A stretch of 14,291 nt of DNA from Lachnospiraceae bacterium (GCA_009774655.1 VSOD01000063.1:1-14291), one strand, 5' to 3'. Counted from the first letter of the stretch, positions 7,388-13,287 are shown. Numbers and translations: made by a program. The notes: generated by a model from the sequence alone, not told the origin.

Positions 7388-8122
7388 ATGCGCTGTCTAT
7401 TCAAAGACAACATACCATTGGCAGAATTTGTATTACGCATTATCACAGATAAGCCGGATCTGGTCATCACCGGCTGCGAAACACAGAAGGATATGAAAAG
7501 GCTGGCCGGGGCGCGTTCTATCTGCCTGGACGCATATGGAACGGATTCAGCCGGGAAAAAATACGATTTGGAAATCCAAAGACAGGAAAAGGGGGCAGAC
7601 CCACACAGGGCAAGATACCATTCCAGCGTGATGGATGTGGAGAATCTCCATTCCGGACAGGAGTTTAAAGAACTGCCGGACACCTATACGATTTTCATTA
7701 TTGAGAAAGATTTTTATGGCAAAGGCGAGCCGGTTTATCCGATTGAGAGAATCAACCTTGCCATGGGTAAATCTTTTGAAGATGGGGAACATATCCTGTA
7801 CGTGAATGGGGAATACCGGGGAGAATCCAGTCTCGGAAAACTCATGCATGATTTTAACTGTACACAGGCATCCGATAAGAATTTTGAGCTGATGGCAGAC
7901 CGAACACGGTATCTGAAAGAAAATCCGAAGGGAGTGAGTGAGATGTGCCGCATCATGGAGGATATGAGGAAAGAATCCTTGAAAGAGGGAATACAGGAAG
8001 AAAAAAAGATGACAGTAATCCGAATGTTGGAGGCTGGGAAATATTTACTTGAGGAAATAGCAAATATTTCAGGACTTTCGCTCGAAGAAGTAAACCAACT
8101 GAAAGCAGAACGAAACGCATAA
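7388..8122 (+). CDS. Rpn-like PD-(D/E)XK nuclease family transposase, 5' frameshifted
   Basis: The 244-residue reading frame is the main part of a PD-(D/E)XK nuclease family transposase (Rpn-like), very common in Lachnospiraceae. It has FMRCLFKDNIPLAEFVLRII, then KRLAGARSICLDAYGTD with the first catalytic Asp (48), YDLEIQRQ with Glu62 and Gln64, and DPHRARYHSSVMD. A charged tail ends LEEIANISGLSLEEVNQLK, a small helix-turn-helix-like motif. Upstream codons in the same frame (DLQRLRDLRPIDDD, 7344-7384) clearly belong to the protein but have no start codon. An ATG at 7282 begins KTKEKAGGTLTSTEQQHQK in another frame and joins if one base is removed in the A/G run at 7337-7343. So either the gene is disrupted or translation starts late at 7388. 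A strong terminator follows. Confidence 0.8.
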   Translation: MRCLFKDNIPLAEFVLRIITDKPDLVITGCETQKDMKRLAGARSICLDAYGTDSAGKKYDLEIQRQEKGADPHRARYHSSVMDVENLHSGQEFKELPDTYTIFIIEKDFYGKGEPVYPIERINLAMGKSFEDGEHILYVNGEYRGESSLGKLMHDFNCTQASDKNFELMADRTRYLKENPKGVSEMCRIMEDMRKESLKEGIQEEKKMTVIRMLEAGKYLLEEIANISGLSLEEVNQLKAERNA

Positions 8123-8134
8123 AGCACTATTATT

Positions 8135-8176
8135 GAGCCAGTAATCTAAGACATAGATTCCTGGCTCTGTTTTTTT
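8135..8176 (+). terminator. Rho-independent terminator after the transposase gene
   Basis: GAGCCAG (8135-8141) pairs with CTGGCTC (8161-8167), and AATCT pairs with AGATT inside it; a TGTTTTTTT run follows. It ends 12 bases or so beyond the transposase stop codon. Confidence 0.9.
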
Positions 8177-8243
8177 ATTCCTGTCGCAAAATACTGTAAA
8201 CATTCTTTCTGATCATCTCTGCTTTTTGAAAAGATAAAAGGAA

Positions 8244-8735
8244 TTAGACGTCTTGTCTGTTGGATCCGTCAGGATTCAATGCGTATATCATGTTCAATCC
8301 CCCCTTTGCTATCTCACTGTCAGGGAATTGATGTAAGGTTTTTTTATAGAATTCAACAGCCTTTTGTCCGTCCCCTACCTGTGCATAGCAGTATGCAGCG
8401 TTGATCAGCGCCATTTCCGTATAGGAGATTCTGCTGGAAGACAGTAATACCAGAAAACGATACCGATCGATCCAGGGATGCCGTGTGAAAAATTCATAGC
8501 TCTTATCAAACTCGGCGATTGCCTGCAGGTAATCACCCGCTTTAAAAGCACGAACTCCCTTTCTGTGATTACGGGGAACAAGATTTCTTAGCAGAAAAAA
8601 TGCACTCAGATAGACACACAGAGCCAGATTTAAGGCAGAATTGTACGATATTATAAAAACATGAAAAACTTCAGCAAGGATAAAAATAGAAAGAAGCTGT
8701 AGAAAGATAGAGAGCCATGCGATTCGGTGTACCAT
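8244..8735 (-). CDS. Small membrane-anchored tetratricopeptide repeat protein
   Basis: A protein of about 163 residues with two N-terminal hydrophobic segments (roughly 7-28 and 33-50 from this start), then a soluble domain with TPR-like helices: GVRAFKAGDYLQAIAEFDKS, and AYCYAQVGDGQKAVEFYKK followed by FPDSEIAKGGLN. TPR domains mediate protein contacts; no enzyme motif is seen and the partner is unknown. The frame is open to an ATG at 8786, but a textbook promoter has its -10 box exactly over that ATG, so a transcript from it would begin after that codon. The next ATG at 8735 has a full AGGAGG at 8751-8756, although 15 bases away, which is long. I therefore prefer 8735 with moderate certainty. 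It stands alone, on the opposite strand to both neighbours. Confidence 0.7.
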   Translation of the reverse strand: MVHRIAWLSIFLQLLSIFILAEVFHVFIISYNSALNLALCVYLSAFFLLRNLVPRNHRKGVRAFKAGDYLQAIAEFDKSYEFFTRHPWIDRYRFLVLLSSSRISYTEMALINAAYCYAQVGDGQKAVEFYKKTLHQFPDSEIAKGGLNMIYALNPDGSNRQDV

Positions 8736-8784
8736 GATTTTATTTGAAAACCTCCTGTAAGTTTCAGATAGTTGTATTATAGTC

Positions 8785-8813
8785 ATTATATAGCGTGATC
8801 AGTCAGTTGTAAA
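8785..8813 (-). promoter_or_regulatory. Sigma-A promoter of the TPR protein gene
   Basis: Minus strand: -35 TTTACA (8808-8813), 17-bp spacer, perfect -10 TATAAT (8785-8790). A second TATAAT lies at 8776-8781 without a good -35. Transcription would start near 8778. Confidence 0.8.
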
Positions 8814-8972
8814 TGATCAAGTTATTGAATATTGAGCCTGCCGCCTGCGGGCCGCATGGCTATCCATACTATGAAAATCTAAGAATTCACAGCCAAAAAG
8901 GTGACTGGATATACTGACAAACTTTCCGCTCCGCGCCTTTGACATTTTGTGGATTATTTCAATTTTTTTCTA
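8814..8972. other. Intergenic region between divergent genes, one GC-rich hairpin
   Basis: No convincing coding frame is seen. A 6-bp stem GCCTGC / GCGGGC (8836-8852) has no T-run behind it. A TTGACA at about 8939-8944 has no matching -10 at the right distance. Confidence 0.4.
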
Positions 8973-9001
8973 GTGACTCTGTTTTTTGCTTATGATATAC
9001 T
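8973..9001 (+). promoter_or_regulatory. Promoter of the DUF3048 lipoprotein gene
   Basis: GTGACT (8973-8978), 17-bp spacer, extended -10 TGA-TATACT (box at 8996-9001). The leader to the ATG at 9050 would be about 42 bases. Confidence 0.65.
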
Positions 9002-9049
9002 AGGAGAAATGGGTCAAGCCCGGAACAGAGAAGAAAGAGAGGATTAGAA

Positions 9050-10213
9050 ATGAAAAGATTACAAGTACTTTTTCTTGTAGCCTTCTCGTCCACTCTTCTG
9101 TTATTTGGTTGTGGTAAAAAAGAAGAAGTTATTGCAGAGCCGGTTGTTGAACAGGTTATCGATGACATAGAAGAACCAGAAATCGTAGAAGAGGCAGAAG
9201 AGACAGAGACTACAGACATTGCTGAGGATGTGCCGCCCGAAGAAGGCATGGTGCGAAGCCGCATCACGAATGAGTGGGTCAGTGAGGAAGTCAACAATAC
9301 GCGACCGATCACCGTCATGATCCCCAACACTAAGACGGCTTCCCATTACGGATTATCCAGCGCCGACGTTCTGTATGAATGCAACGTGGAAGGCAGTATC
9401 ACCCGTCTGATGGCCCTGTTTCAGGACTGGAGCGATTTCGACAGGATCGGCAACGTGCGAAGCTGCCGCGACTACTATGTATACTGGTCTTTTGAGTGGG
9501 ATTCCTTCTATATTCATTTCGGCGGTCCTTTTTACATAGACGAAGTGATCAACCGTCCCGATACGGAAGATATCGACGGTCTCTCCAGCAGCAACTTCTG
9601 GCGTGCCAAGGATGCCAAGAACGCTACCGACAACTCATACGTGGATACGGAGGGTATTCTGGCCGACATCGACAAACTCGGCTACAGCCTGAAATACCGC
9701 GATGGTTACGCCGATGCGCAGCATTACCAGTTTGCGCCTTTTAACGAGCCCAACACGCTGGAGCAGTACAGTGACGCTATTGATGCCGGCAGGATAGACA
9801 TGTCTCCCACTTATCCGGTGACCAACTGCTACTTTGTTTATAATGAAGAAACCGGGTTGTATGACAGATTTCAGCATCTTTCCGGAGACAGCGACGGCCC
9901 TCATATCGACATGGCCAACGGCAAACAGCTTGCTTTCAAGAATATTCTGATCCAGAATACTTATTATGAAGTCCGCGACCTTAAGGGATATCTTGCCTTC
10001 CAGTGTATCGACAACACAAGAGACGGCTGGTACTTCACCAACGGCAGGGGTATTCATGTGAACTGGGAAAAGTCTTCCGATTACGGCGCGACCAGATATT
10101 ACGATGACGCAGGCAATGAGATCCAGCTCAACACTGGTAAAACGATGGTATGTATCGTGGAGGATGGCGATTCCTTCCTGGTGGATGATGAGAAGATCAG
10201 CCCGGTTAAATAA
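9050..10213 (+). CDS. DUF3048 domain lipoprotein (YerB-like)
   Basis: A 387-residue exported lipoprotein. Residues 1-20 form a signal peptide with a lipobox LLFGC, so Cys21 would carry the lipid and anchor the protein on the outer face of the membrane. A very acidic linker follows (about 24-66, rich in E and D). Then comes a DUF3048-type domain with RPITVMIPNTKTASHYGLS, SADVLYECNVEGSITRLMALF in two adjoining blocks and IGNVRSCRDYYVYW, as in Bacillus YerB. A DUF3048 C-terminal part ends GKTMVCIVEDGD. The biochemical role of the family is not established to my knowledge. GAGG lies about 8 bases before the ATG and a promoter about 50 bases upstream. It is a single-gene unit followed by a terminator, with a ligA remnant behind it. 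Confidence 0.9.
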   Translation: MKRLQVLFLVAFSSTLLLFGCGKKEEVIAEPVVEQVIDDIEEPEIVEEAEETETTDIAEDVPPEEGMVRSRITNEWVSEEVNNTRPITVMIPNTKTASHYGLSSADVLYECNVEGSITRLMALFQDWSDFDRIGNVRSCRDYYVYWSFEWDSFYIHFGGPFYIDEVINRPDTEDIDGLSSSNFWRAKDAKNATDNSYVDTEGILADIDKLGYSLKYRDGYADAQHYQFAPFNEPNTLEQYSDAIDAGRIDMSPTYPVTNCYFVYNEETGLYDRFQHLSGDSDGPHIDMANGKQLAFKNILIQNTYYEVRDLKGYLAFQCIDNTRDGWYFTNGRGIHVNWEKSSDYGATRYYDDAGNEIQLNTGKTMVCIVEDGDSFLVDDEKISPVK

Positions 10214-10231
10214 TAAATAAAGAGAATGCTA

Positions 10232-10264
10232 CAGGGGACTGCAAATGCAGCCCCCTGATCTTTT
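10232..10264 (+). terminator. Terminator of the DUF3048 gene
   Basis: CAGGGG and CTGC pair with GCAG and CCCCTG around an AAAT loop, with one unpaired base on each side, followed by ATCTTTT. The stem is strong, the T-run short. Confidence 0.7.
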
Positions 10265-10299
10265 GACAGCGTATATCCGCCTGTCTTTTCAGGTATAGA

Positions 10300-10395
10300 G
10301 GCAACGCGACACCTTCAGGAAAGCTGGCAAAGGCAGAGCAGCTCGGCGTTAAAATCCTGACTGAGCAGGAATTTTTGGAAATGCTGTCGGCATAA
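10300..10395 (+). pseudogene. ligA: Remnant of the 3' end of ligA (NAD-dependent DNA ligase BRCT tail)
   Basis: The frame reads GNATPSGKLAKAEQLG, then VKILTEQEFLEMLSA and a TAA stop. This is the standard C-terminus of the BRCT domain of NAD-dependent DNA ligase (S-K-L-x-K-A-x-x-L-G-V-x-I-L-x-E-x-E-F). Only the last 31 codons remain; codons further left (ACLFRYR) show no similarity to LigA, and the rest of the gene (over 600 codons) is absent. It has no start codon or ribosome site and cannot be expressed as a useful protein. A strong hairpin terminator follows, which may be the original ligA terminator. It marks an old deletion or recombination junction at about position 10299. Confidence 0.75.
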
Positions 10396-10415
10396 GTTTC
10401 CTTATCGCCACAAAT

Positions 10416-10454
10416 CTTGAAAAAGCTGTCTGAAATACGGCAGCTTTTTTCAAG
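10416..10454 (+). terminator. Strong hairpin terminator after the ligA remnant
   Basis: CTTGAAAAAGCTG (10416-10428) pairs with CAGCTTTTTTCAAG (10441-10454) with one bulged T. The A and T runs flank the GCTG/CAGC core on both sides, so it should work in both directions. Confidence 0.85.
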
Positions 10455-10513
10455 TATCCGGATAGTCACAGGATACTTATTCTATATACGAATTCTGTTC
10501 GCAATCCGTATAT
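10452..10513. repeat. Two further inverted repeats directly after the terminator
   Basis: AAGTATCC (10452-10459) pairs with GGATACTT (10471-10478); ATATACG (10484-10490) pairs with CGTATAT (10507-10513). They stand head to tail between the terminator and the promoter at 10530. They might be operators, an insertion end or a structured leader. Confidence 0.6.
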
Positions 10514-10529
10514 CAATTTCAAATCGCAA

Positions 10530-10558
10530 CTGACAAAACGGCAGAATCATGCTATAAT
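10530..10558 (+). promoter_or_regulatory. Near-consensus sigma-A promoter of the transposase pseudogene and downstream gene
   Basis: CTGACA (10530-10535), 17-bp spacer, extended -10 TGC-TATAAT (box at 10553-10558). It is the strongest promoter in the window by sequence. Confidence 0.88.
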
Positions 10559-10580
10559 TTGAGAAAAAGGTATGCTATTT

Positions 10581-11254
10581 ATGGCAAACAAAACGAACAC
10601 GATTCAGGAACTAAACCTGGCAGACACTTTTTTATTTGGGAAAGTAATGAGCGACTCGGAAATATGCCGCATGATACTGGAAAAAATATTAAATATCCCC
10701 ATTAAAAAGGTAGAGTTCCCTGATACCCGGAAAACTACTGACATTGCACCTAACAGCAGAGGCTCCGCTTAGATGCCTGTATCAATGATGAGCAGGATAC
10801 CATATACTCTATTGAGATGCTGTGCTGTGGAGATGAGGAGCTTCTCAGAAAAACAAGATATTTTCAATGTAATATTGACTCAAGCATAATCATCCCCGGA
10901 GAGTAAAGTACAAAGCTGAAGAAATCGTACATCATCTTTATCTGCACCTTTGATCCATTTTCCGACGGGCGGCACCTCTACACCTTTGAGAACCGGTGTC
11001 TGGAGAATTTGTCTCTGACGCTTGGTGATGAAACCACTGAAATATTATTTCTCAGCACTAAGGGTAAAAAGGATGATGTGGATGACGAGATGAAGGATTT
11101 TCTGGCTTATATCGAAAACAGCACTGACACCTGTGTGCAGCAGACCTCCAGCCCGTTAGTCAAAGCAATCCATAAAAGAGTAACTGAAATAAAGCTGGAC
11201 AAAAATATGGAACTCCAGTATATGACTTTATTACAGATGCAGGAAGGAATATAA
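10581..11254 (+). pseudogene. Decayed Rpn/PD-(D/E)XK transposase-type gene
   Basis: The ATG at 10581 has AAAAAGG about 10 bases upstream. The first frame gives NKTNTIQELNLADTFLFGKV through ILNIPIKKVEFPDTRKT to NSRG, the usual N-terminus of a Lachnospiraceae PD-(D/E)XK nuclease family transposase. At about 10763-10766 one base is missing; the protein goes on in another frame as RLDACINDEQDTIYSIEM, with the first catalytic Asp. The expected E-x-Q motif reads Glu-Met-Leu, so a catalytic residue is also lost. At 10904 an in-frame TAA interrupts PGE / STKLKKSYIIFICTFDPF. The same frame then runs open through FENRCLENLSLTLGDETTE, DDVDDEMKDFLAYIENS and VKAIHKRVTEIKLDKN to TAA at 11252-11254, without the usual long charged tail. 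Three separate lesions make this a pseudogene rather than a sequencing slip. Confidence 0.85.
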
Positions 11255-12114
11255 TGTCAGAAGGAATCGTTTATCAGAATAAGGATATTTTATTTAAGAT
11301 CCTCGGCCAGACTTATAAAGAAAAAAGTTTTGCGGCATATGGCATTGACCTGCCGCCGATCAGGGAACTGCTTCCCACAGACCTGCCGAAGATTGCTGCA
11401 AATGAGAAAAGCATTGACAACCTGTTTCTGCTGGAAGATGGCACCTATGCGATTGTAGATTATGAATCGGTATACAAAAAGGTGAATAAGATAAAATATC
11501 TGAATTATATCGCACGGGTAATGGAAAAATACTTTAAGGAAGATGAAACATTCAACCTGCGCCTGATCGTTATCTACACCAGCGATGTACAAAGCGCGGA
11601 ATCAACGCTTGAAACGGACTGTTTTACCCTGCGTACCGAGCAGGCTTTCCTGTCCCATATAGATGGTGAGGCAGCTTTTAATGAAATTCAGGGCAAACTC
11701 CAGACCGGCATCCCTTTGGCAAATGATGACCTGATGCGGTTAGTGATCCTTCCGCTTACGGTTCCCGGCGCGGATGGGAAACAGAGTATGCTGGAGAGGA
11801 TCGTTGAACTGGCTGAACAGATACCGGACGAAGGGCAGCGGATTTTTACCCTGTCCGGCGTGATAGTTGCAAGTGACAAATTTATAGACAGGAATTACAT
11901 GGATCAAATAAGGAGGCGCATCAACATGACACAGTTAGGACAGCTTTATGAGAAGGAAAAAATTGAATATGGTAATCAGAAAGCAAGGGAAAAAGTAATA
12001 GAAATTGCAAAGTCTTTACTGGAAGATGGTACTGAAATCGTAAAAATTATGAAAGCTACCGGCCTTACGGAGGAGGAACTTCTCAATCTTCAAAATGAAT
12101 TATTAACGGTATAA
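11254..12114 (+). CDS. Putative PD-(D/E)XK-like protein, partner of the transposase-type gene
   Basis: A 286-residue soluble protein whose ATG shares its A with the stop codon of the upstream pseudogene (TAATG), with AAGGA 6 bases before it. It belongs to a family that I recall as frequent and mostly unnamed in Lachnospiraceae, with GLDLP-like FAAYGIDLPPIRELLPTDLP (26-45), DNLFLLEDGTYAIVDYES (55-72) and KIKYLNYIARVMEKY. Asp55 and Glu71 are placed as in a PD-(D/E)XK core, but the usual E-x-Q/K is E-S-V here, so nuclease activity is uncertain. A second conserved region is VILPLTVPGADGKQ to GVIVASDKFID. The tail (about 222-286) is charged and ends EIVKIMKATGLTEEELLNLQ, similar to the tail of the transposase at 7388. 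It is intact although its operon partner is not. Confidence 0.7.
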   Translation: MSEGIVYQNKDILFKILGQTYKEKSFAAYGIDLPPIRELLPTDLPKIAANEKSIDNLFLLEDGTYAIVDYESVYKKVNKIKYLNYIARVMEKYFKEDETFNLRLIVIYTSDVQSAESTLETDCFTLRTEQAFLSHIDGEAAFNEIQGKLQTGIPLANDDLMRLVILPLTVPGADGKQSMLERIVELAEQIPDEGQRIFTLSGVIVASDKFIDRNYMDQIRRRINMTQLGQLYEKEKIEYGNQKAREKVIEIAKSLLEDGTEIVKIMKATGLTEEELLNLQNELLTV

Positions 12115-12134
12115 AAAGTGTTTGCAACGATTTC

Positions 12135-12159
12135 GGGCCGGTTCTCACCGGTCCTTTTT
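12135..12159 (+). terminator. Terminator after the 286-residue gene
   Basis: GGGCCGGT pairs with ACCGGTCC (8 bp, one G-T) around a TCTC loop, followed by five Ts. It ends 45 bases after the stop codon. Confidence 0.88.
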
Positions 12160-12185
12160 AACTATGATATATCTTCCGATAAAAG

Positions 12186-12270
12186 CGTTTGCGGAAGGAT
12201 TTGAACCTTCGGTGCGTCGCCGCACACCACTTTAGCAGAGTGGCACCCTAGACCGCTCGGACACGCAAAC
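12186..12270 (-). tRNA. tRNA-Ser(GCU)
   Basis: 85 bases on the minus strand. The acceptor stem GTTTGCG / CGCAAAC has 7 perfect pairs with discriminator G, as in tRNA-Ser. The anticodon arm is CCACT-CTGCTAA-AGTGG, anticodon GCT (codons AGC/AGU). A long variable arm (TGCG-GCGA-CGCA) marks class II, and the T arm is GAAGG-TTCAAAT-CCTTC. CCA is not encoded. The gene is complete. It lies tail to tail with the gene ending at 12114. Confidence 0.95.
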
Positions 12271-12276
12271 GGAAAG

Positions 12277-12301
12277 TGGATGGGGGCAGGAATCGAACCC
12301 C
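12277..12301 (-). pseudogene. 3'-end fragment of another tRNA
   Basis: Minus strand: GGTTCGATTCC (a canonical T loop with its 3' stem), then TGCCCCCATCCA, which looks like a T-stem end plus acceptor 3' strand. It ends 6 bases before tRNA-Ser(GCU), the usual spacing in a tRNA array. The T-stem 5' half pairs only at its two or three loop-side positions and no D or anticodon arm is found upstream, so only the last part of a tRNA is left. Its identity cannot be read. Confidence 0.45.
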
Positions 12302-12469
12302 ATGGGTAAATGCCTTCCGCACTGCATCCTTCTGTCTGGAAGACAAAGTGAGGGAAAGCTCCCGCCGGGCCTCCTTCAGAAGGATATCCAGTCCTGCCGG
12401 CACCGCACATTCCTGTGCTAAAAGGCCTGCAATCGCCCTGGCAGCACCACATTCATACCCGTACTGCTT
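12299..12469 (-). pseudogene. RecD2-like helicase fragment
   Basis: In one minus-strand frame the sequence reads KQYGYECGAARAIAGLLAQE, a short linker, LDILLKEARRELSLTL and SSRQKDAVRKAFTHGV. This resembles the segment just before the Walker A motif of RecD2-type (SF1B) helicases, where S-x-x-Q-x-x-A-V-x-x-A is followed by ITGGPGTGKT. Here the frame passes instead into a tRNA-like sequence at about 12301 and then tRNA-Ser. There is no start, no Walker A and no C-terminal part. The left end of the protein (right end in coordinates) joins another gene fragment at a GTGGCAAG stretch (12467-12474). Parent gene assigned from motif memory, with moderate certainty. Confidence 0.5.
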
Positions 12470-12606
12470 GCCACCCAGTTATCCTCTTCCTCATCCACGA
12501 CCGGCTGGATGTTCCGTTTGTCATAGTACAGGTCACGCTTCGTACAGAAGGGCGACAATCCCATGACTGCGGCAGCGTCATTTTCGCCCGCATGATTCAA
12601 CGAATT
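12470..12606 (-). pseudogene. YqaJ-like phage recombinase/exonuclease fragment
   Basis: A second minus-strand frame reads AGENDAAAVMGLSPFCTK, RDLYYDKRNIQPV, then DEEEDNWVA. YqaJ-type recombinases, which degrade DNA ends for phage or conjugative-element recombination, have G-G-S-D-A-A-A-x-M-G-x-x-P-(Y/F)-x-T-x-x-x-L-Y-x-x-K at the same place. Only about 40 residues survive; the catalytic D-E-K residues lie further downstream in this family and are missing. There is no plausible start (a TTG at 12600 has no ribosome site). It changes frame into the helicase fragment at the GTGGCAAG junction, so the two are pieces of different genes joined by recombination. Confidence 0.5.
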
Positions 12607-12664
12607 TATGCGAACGAATTGCGTTATGGCAGTCTCGTTCTCACAATATTAACAGGAGGCCACT

Positions 12665-12778
12665 ATGGACTATCAATTAGAAATCAAACAGACCGTGGAT
12701 TATCCCCGGTGCCGCATGCCCTGCATGAGACATTTGGCTTTTGTACTTCAAAGCAGATCGTTCCTATTAAAAAAATGA
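12665..12778 (+). pseudogene. Truncated small ORF with a strong ribosome site
   Basis: AACAGGAGGCCACT leads into ATG at 12665, an excellent start signal. The first 17 residues, MDYQLEIKQTVDYPRCR, look like a genuine protein N-terminus of a kind I associate with clostridial mobile elements. After that the frame turns into low-quality sequence and ends at 12776-12778 after 37 codons. A different frame continues (ALHETFGFCTSKQIVPIKK to a stop near 12816), so it looks like a 5' end fused to another fragment. I do not know the function. Confidence 0.4.
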
Positions 12779-12836
12779 GAAATATTTGTTCGCAGACGAA
12801 AAAACCGAAGGCGTAACGTGCAATCAAAAAGTTTAC

Positions 12837-12882
12837 AAAAGTCCCGAAAGCCGCTGTCAGAGCGGTCTGCGGGACTTTTTTT
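12837..12882 (+). terminator. Strong bidirectional-type terminator
   Basis: GTCCCG (12841-12846) pairs with CGGGAC (12870-12875) and CCGCT (12851-12855) with AGCGG (12861-12865); seven Ts follow on the plus strand. Four As precede the stem, giving a shorter T-run on the minus strand. Confidence 0.92.
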
Positions 12883-12911
12883 GTCAAAAGACTGTCAAAC
12901 TCGGGATTTTA

Positions 12912-12938
12912 TCAGCACTGTCAAGTATAGAGTGCTAA
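12912..12938. promoter_or_regulatory. CIRCE-like inverted repeat (HrcA operator), orphan
   Basis: TCAGCACTG, 9 bases, GAGTGCTAA. The CIRCE consensus is TTAGCACTC-N9-GAGTGCTAA; the right arm is perfect, the left arm differs at two positions, and the spacing is exact. No heat-shock gene (groES-groEL, hrcA-grpE-dnaK) is next to it; the nearest gene to the right is a toxin gene ending toward it. Confidence 0.65.
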
Positions 12939-12990
12939 ATTTATAGGCAATTTTGTTCAAAGCACATATATAATTTTGCCCTTATCCTGC

Positions 12991-13287
12991 CTAAATTTTC
13001 CTCATATACTGTTTCAGCTGATCATAAAAATTCTCTCTGGTCCCAGCCATAATCACAACAATCACCTTATCCTCCAGATACTCTACTGTATATGCCAGTT
13101 CATAATTTGTTTTATTGTAATAAATATCATACCCATACACACCTGACAGATCTCCTGTTTTGGCTTCCCCAACCGTATGGTCCTCTCTTATCTTATCAAT
13201 CGCTTCCTGATACAGCATCTTCAATTTCTTATCTTTCAGCTTTTTGATAAATTTCGCTGCAGGCAGAAGAAAACGTACCTCTGTCAT
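12991..13287 (-). CDS. RelE/ParE-type toxin of a type II toxin-antitoxin system
   Basis: A 98-residue basic protein with the fold pattern of the RelE/ParE superfamily: an N-terminal strand EVRFLLPAAKFIKKL, two helices with many lysines, then GDLSGVYGYDIYYNKTNYE and the closing strands VIVVIMAGTRENFYDQLK. Such toxins either cleave mRNA at the ribosome (RelE) or poison gyrase (ParE); the residues seen do not decide between them. Length is typical. The ATG overlaps the last four bases of the antitoxin gene (ATGA, 13284-13287), so the pair is translationally coupled with the antitoxin first, the usual order. No clear terminator follows. Confidence 0.8.
   Translation of the reverse strand: MTEVRFLLPAAKFIKKLKDKKLKMLYQEAIDKIREDHTVGEAKTGDLSGVYGYDIYYNKTNYELAYTVEYLEDKVIVVIMAGTRENFYDQLKQYMRKI

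Noticed and set aside
7092..7496. Plus-strand frame of 134 codons across the transposase 5' end
   Set aside because: It spans the TnpW-like fragment and the transposase start in a third frame and shows no family motif, although AGGAGG at 7257-7262 lies near one of its internal ATGs.
8930..8965. TTGACA-based promoter for the lipoprotein gene
   Set aside because: No -10 box lies at 16-18 bases from this TTGACA; the GTGACT/TGA-TATACT pair nearer the gene fits better.
12277..12310. tmRNA (ssrA) 3' end
   Set aside because: Only a T-arm-like stretch is present; the 5' tRNA-like half and tag-peptide frame are not found nearby.
12276..12816. Plus-strand frames of 96 and 133 codons over the graveyard region
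   Set aside because: They are opposite the helicase and YqaJ-like fragments and their translations have no coherent protein character.
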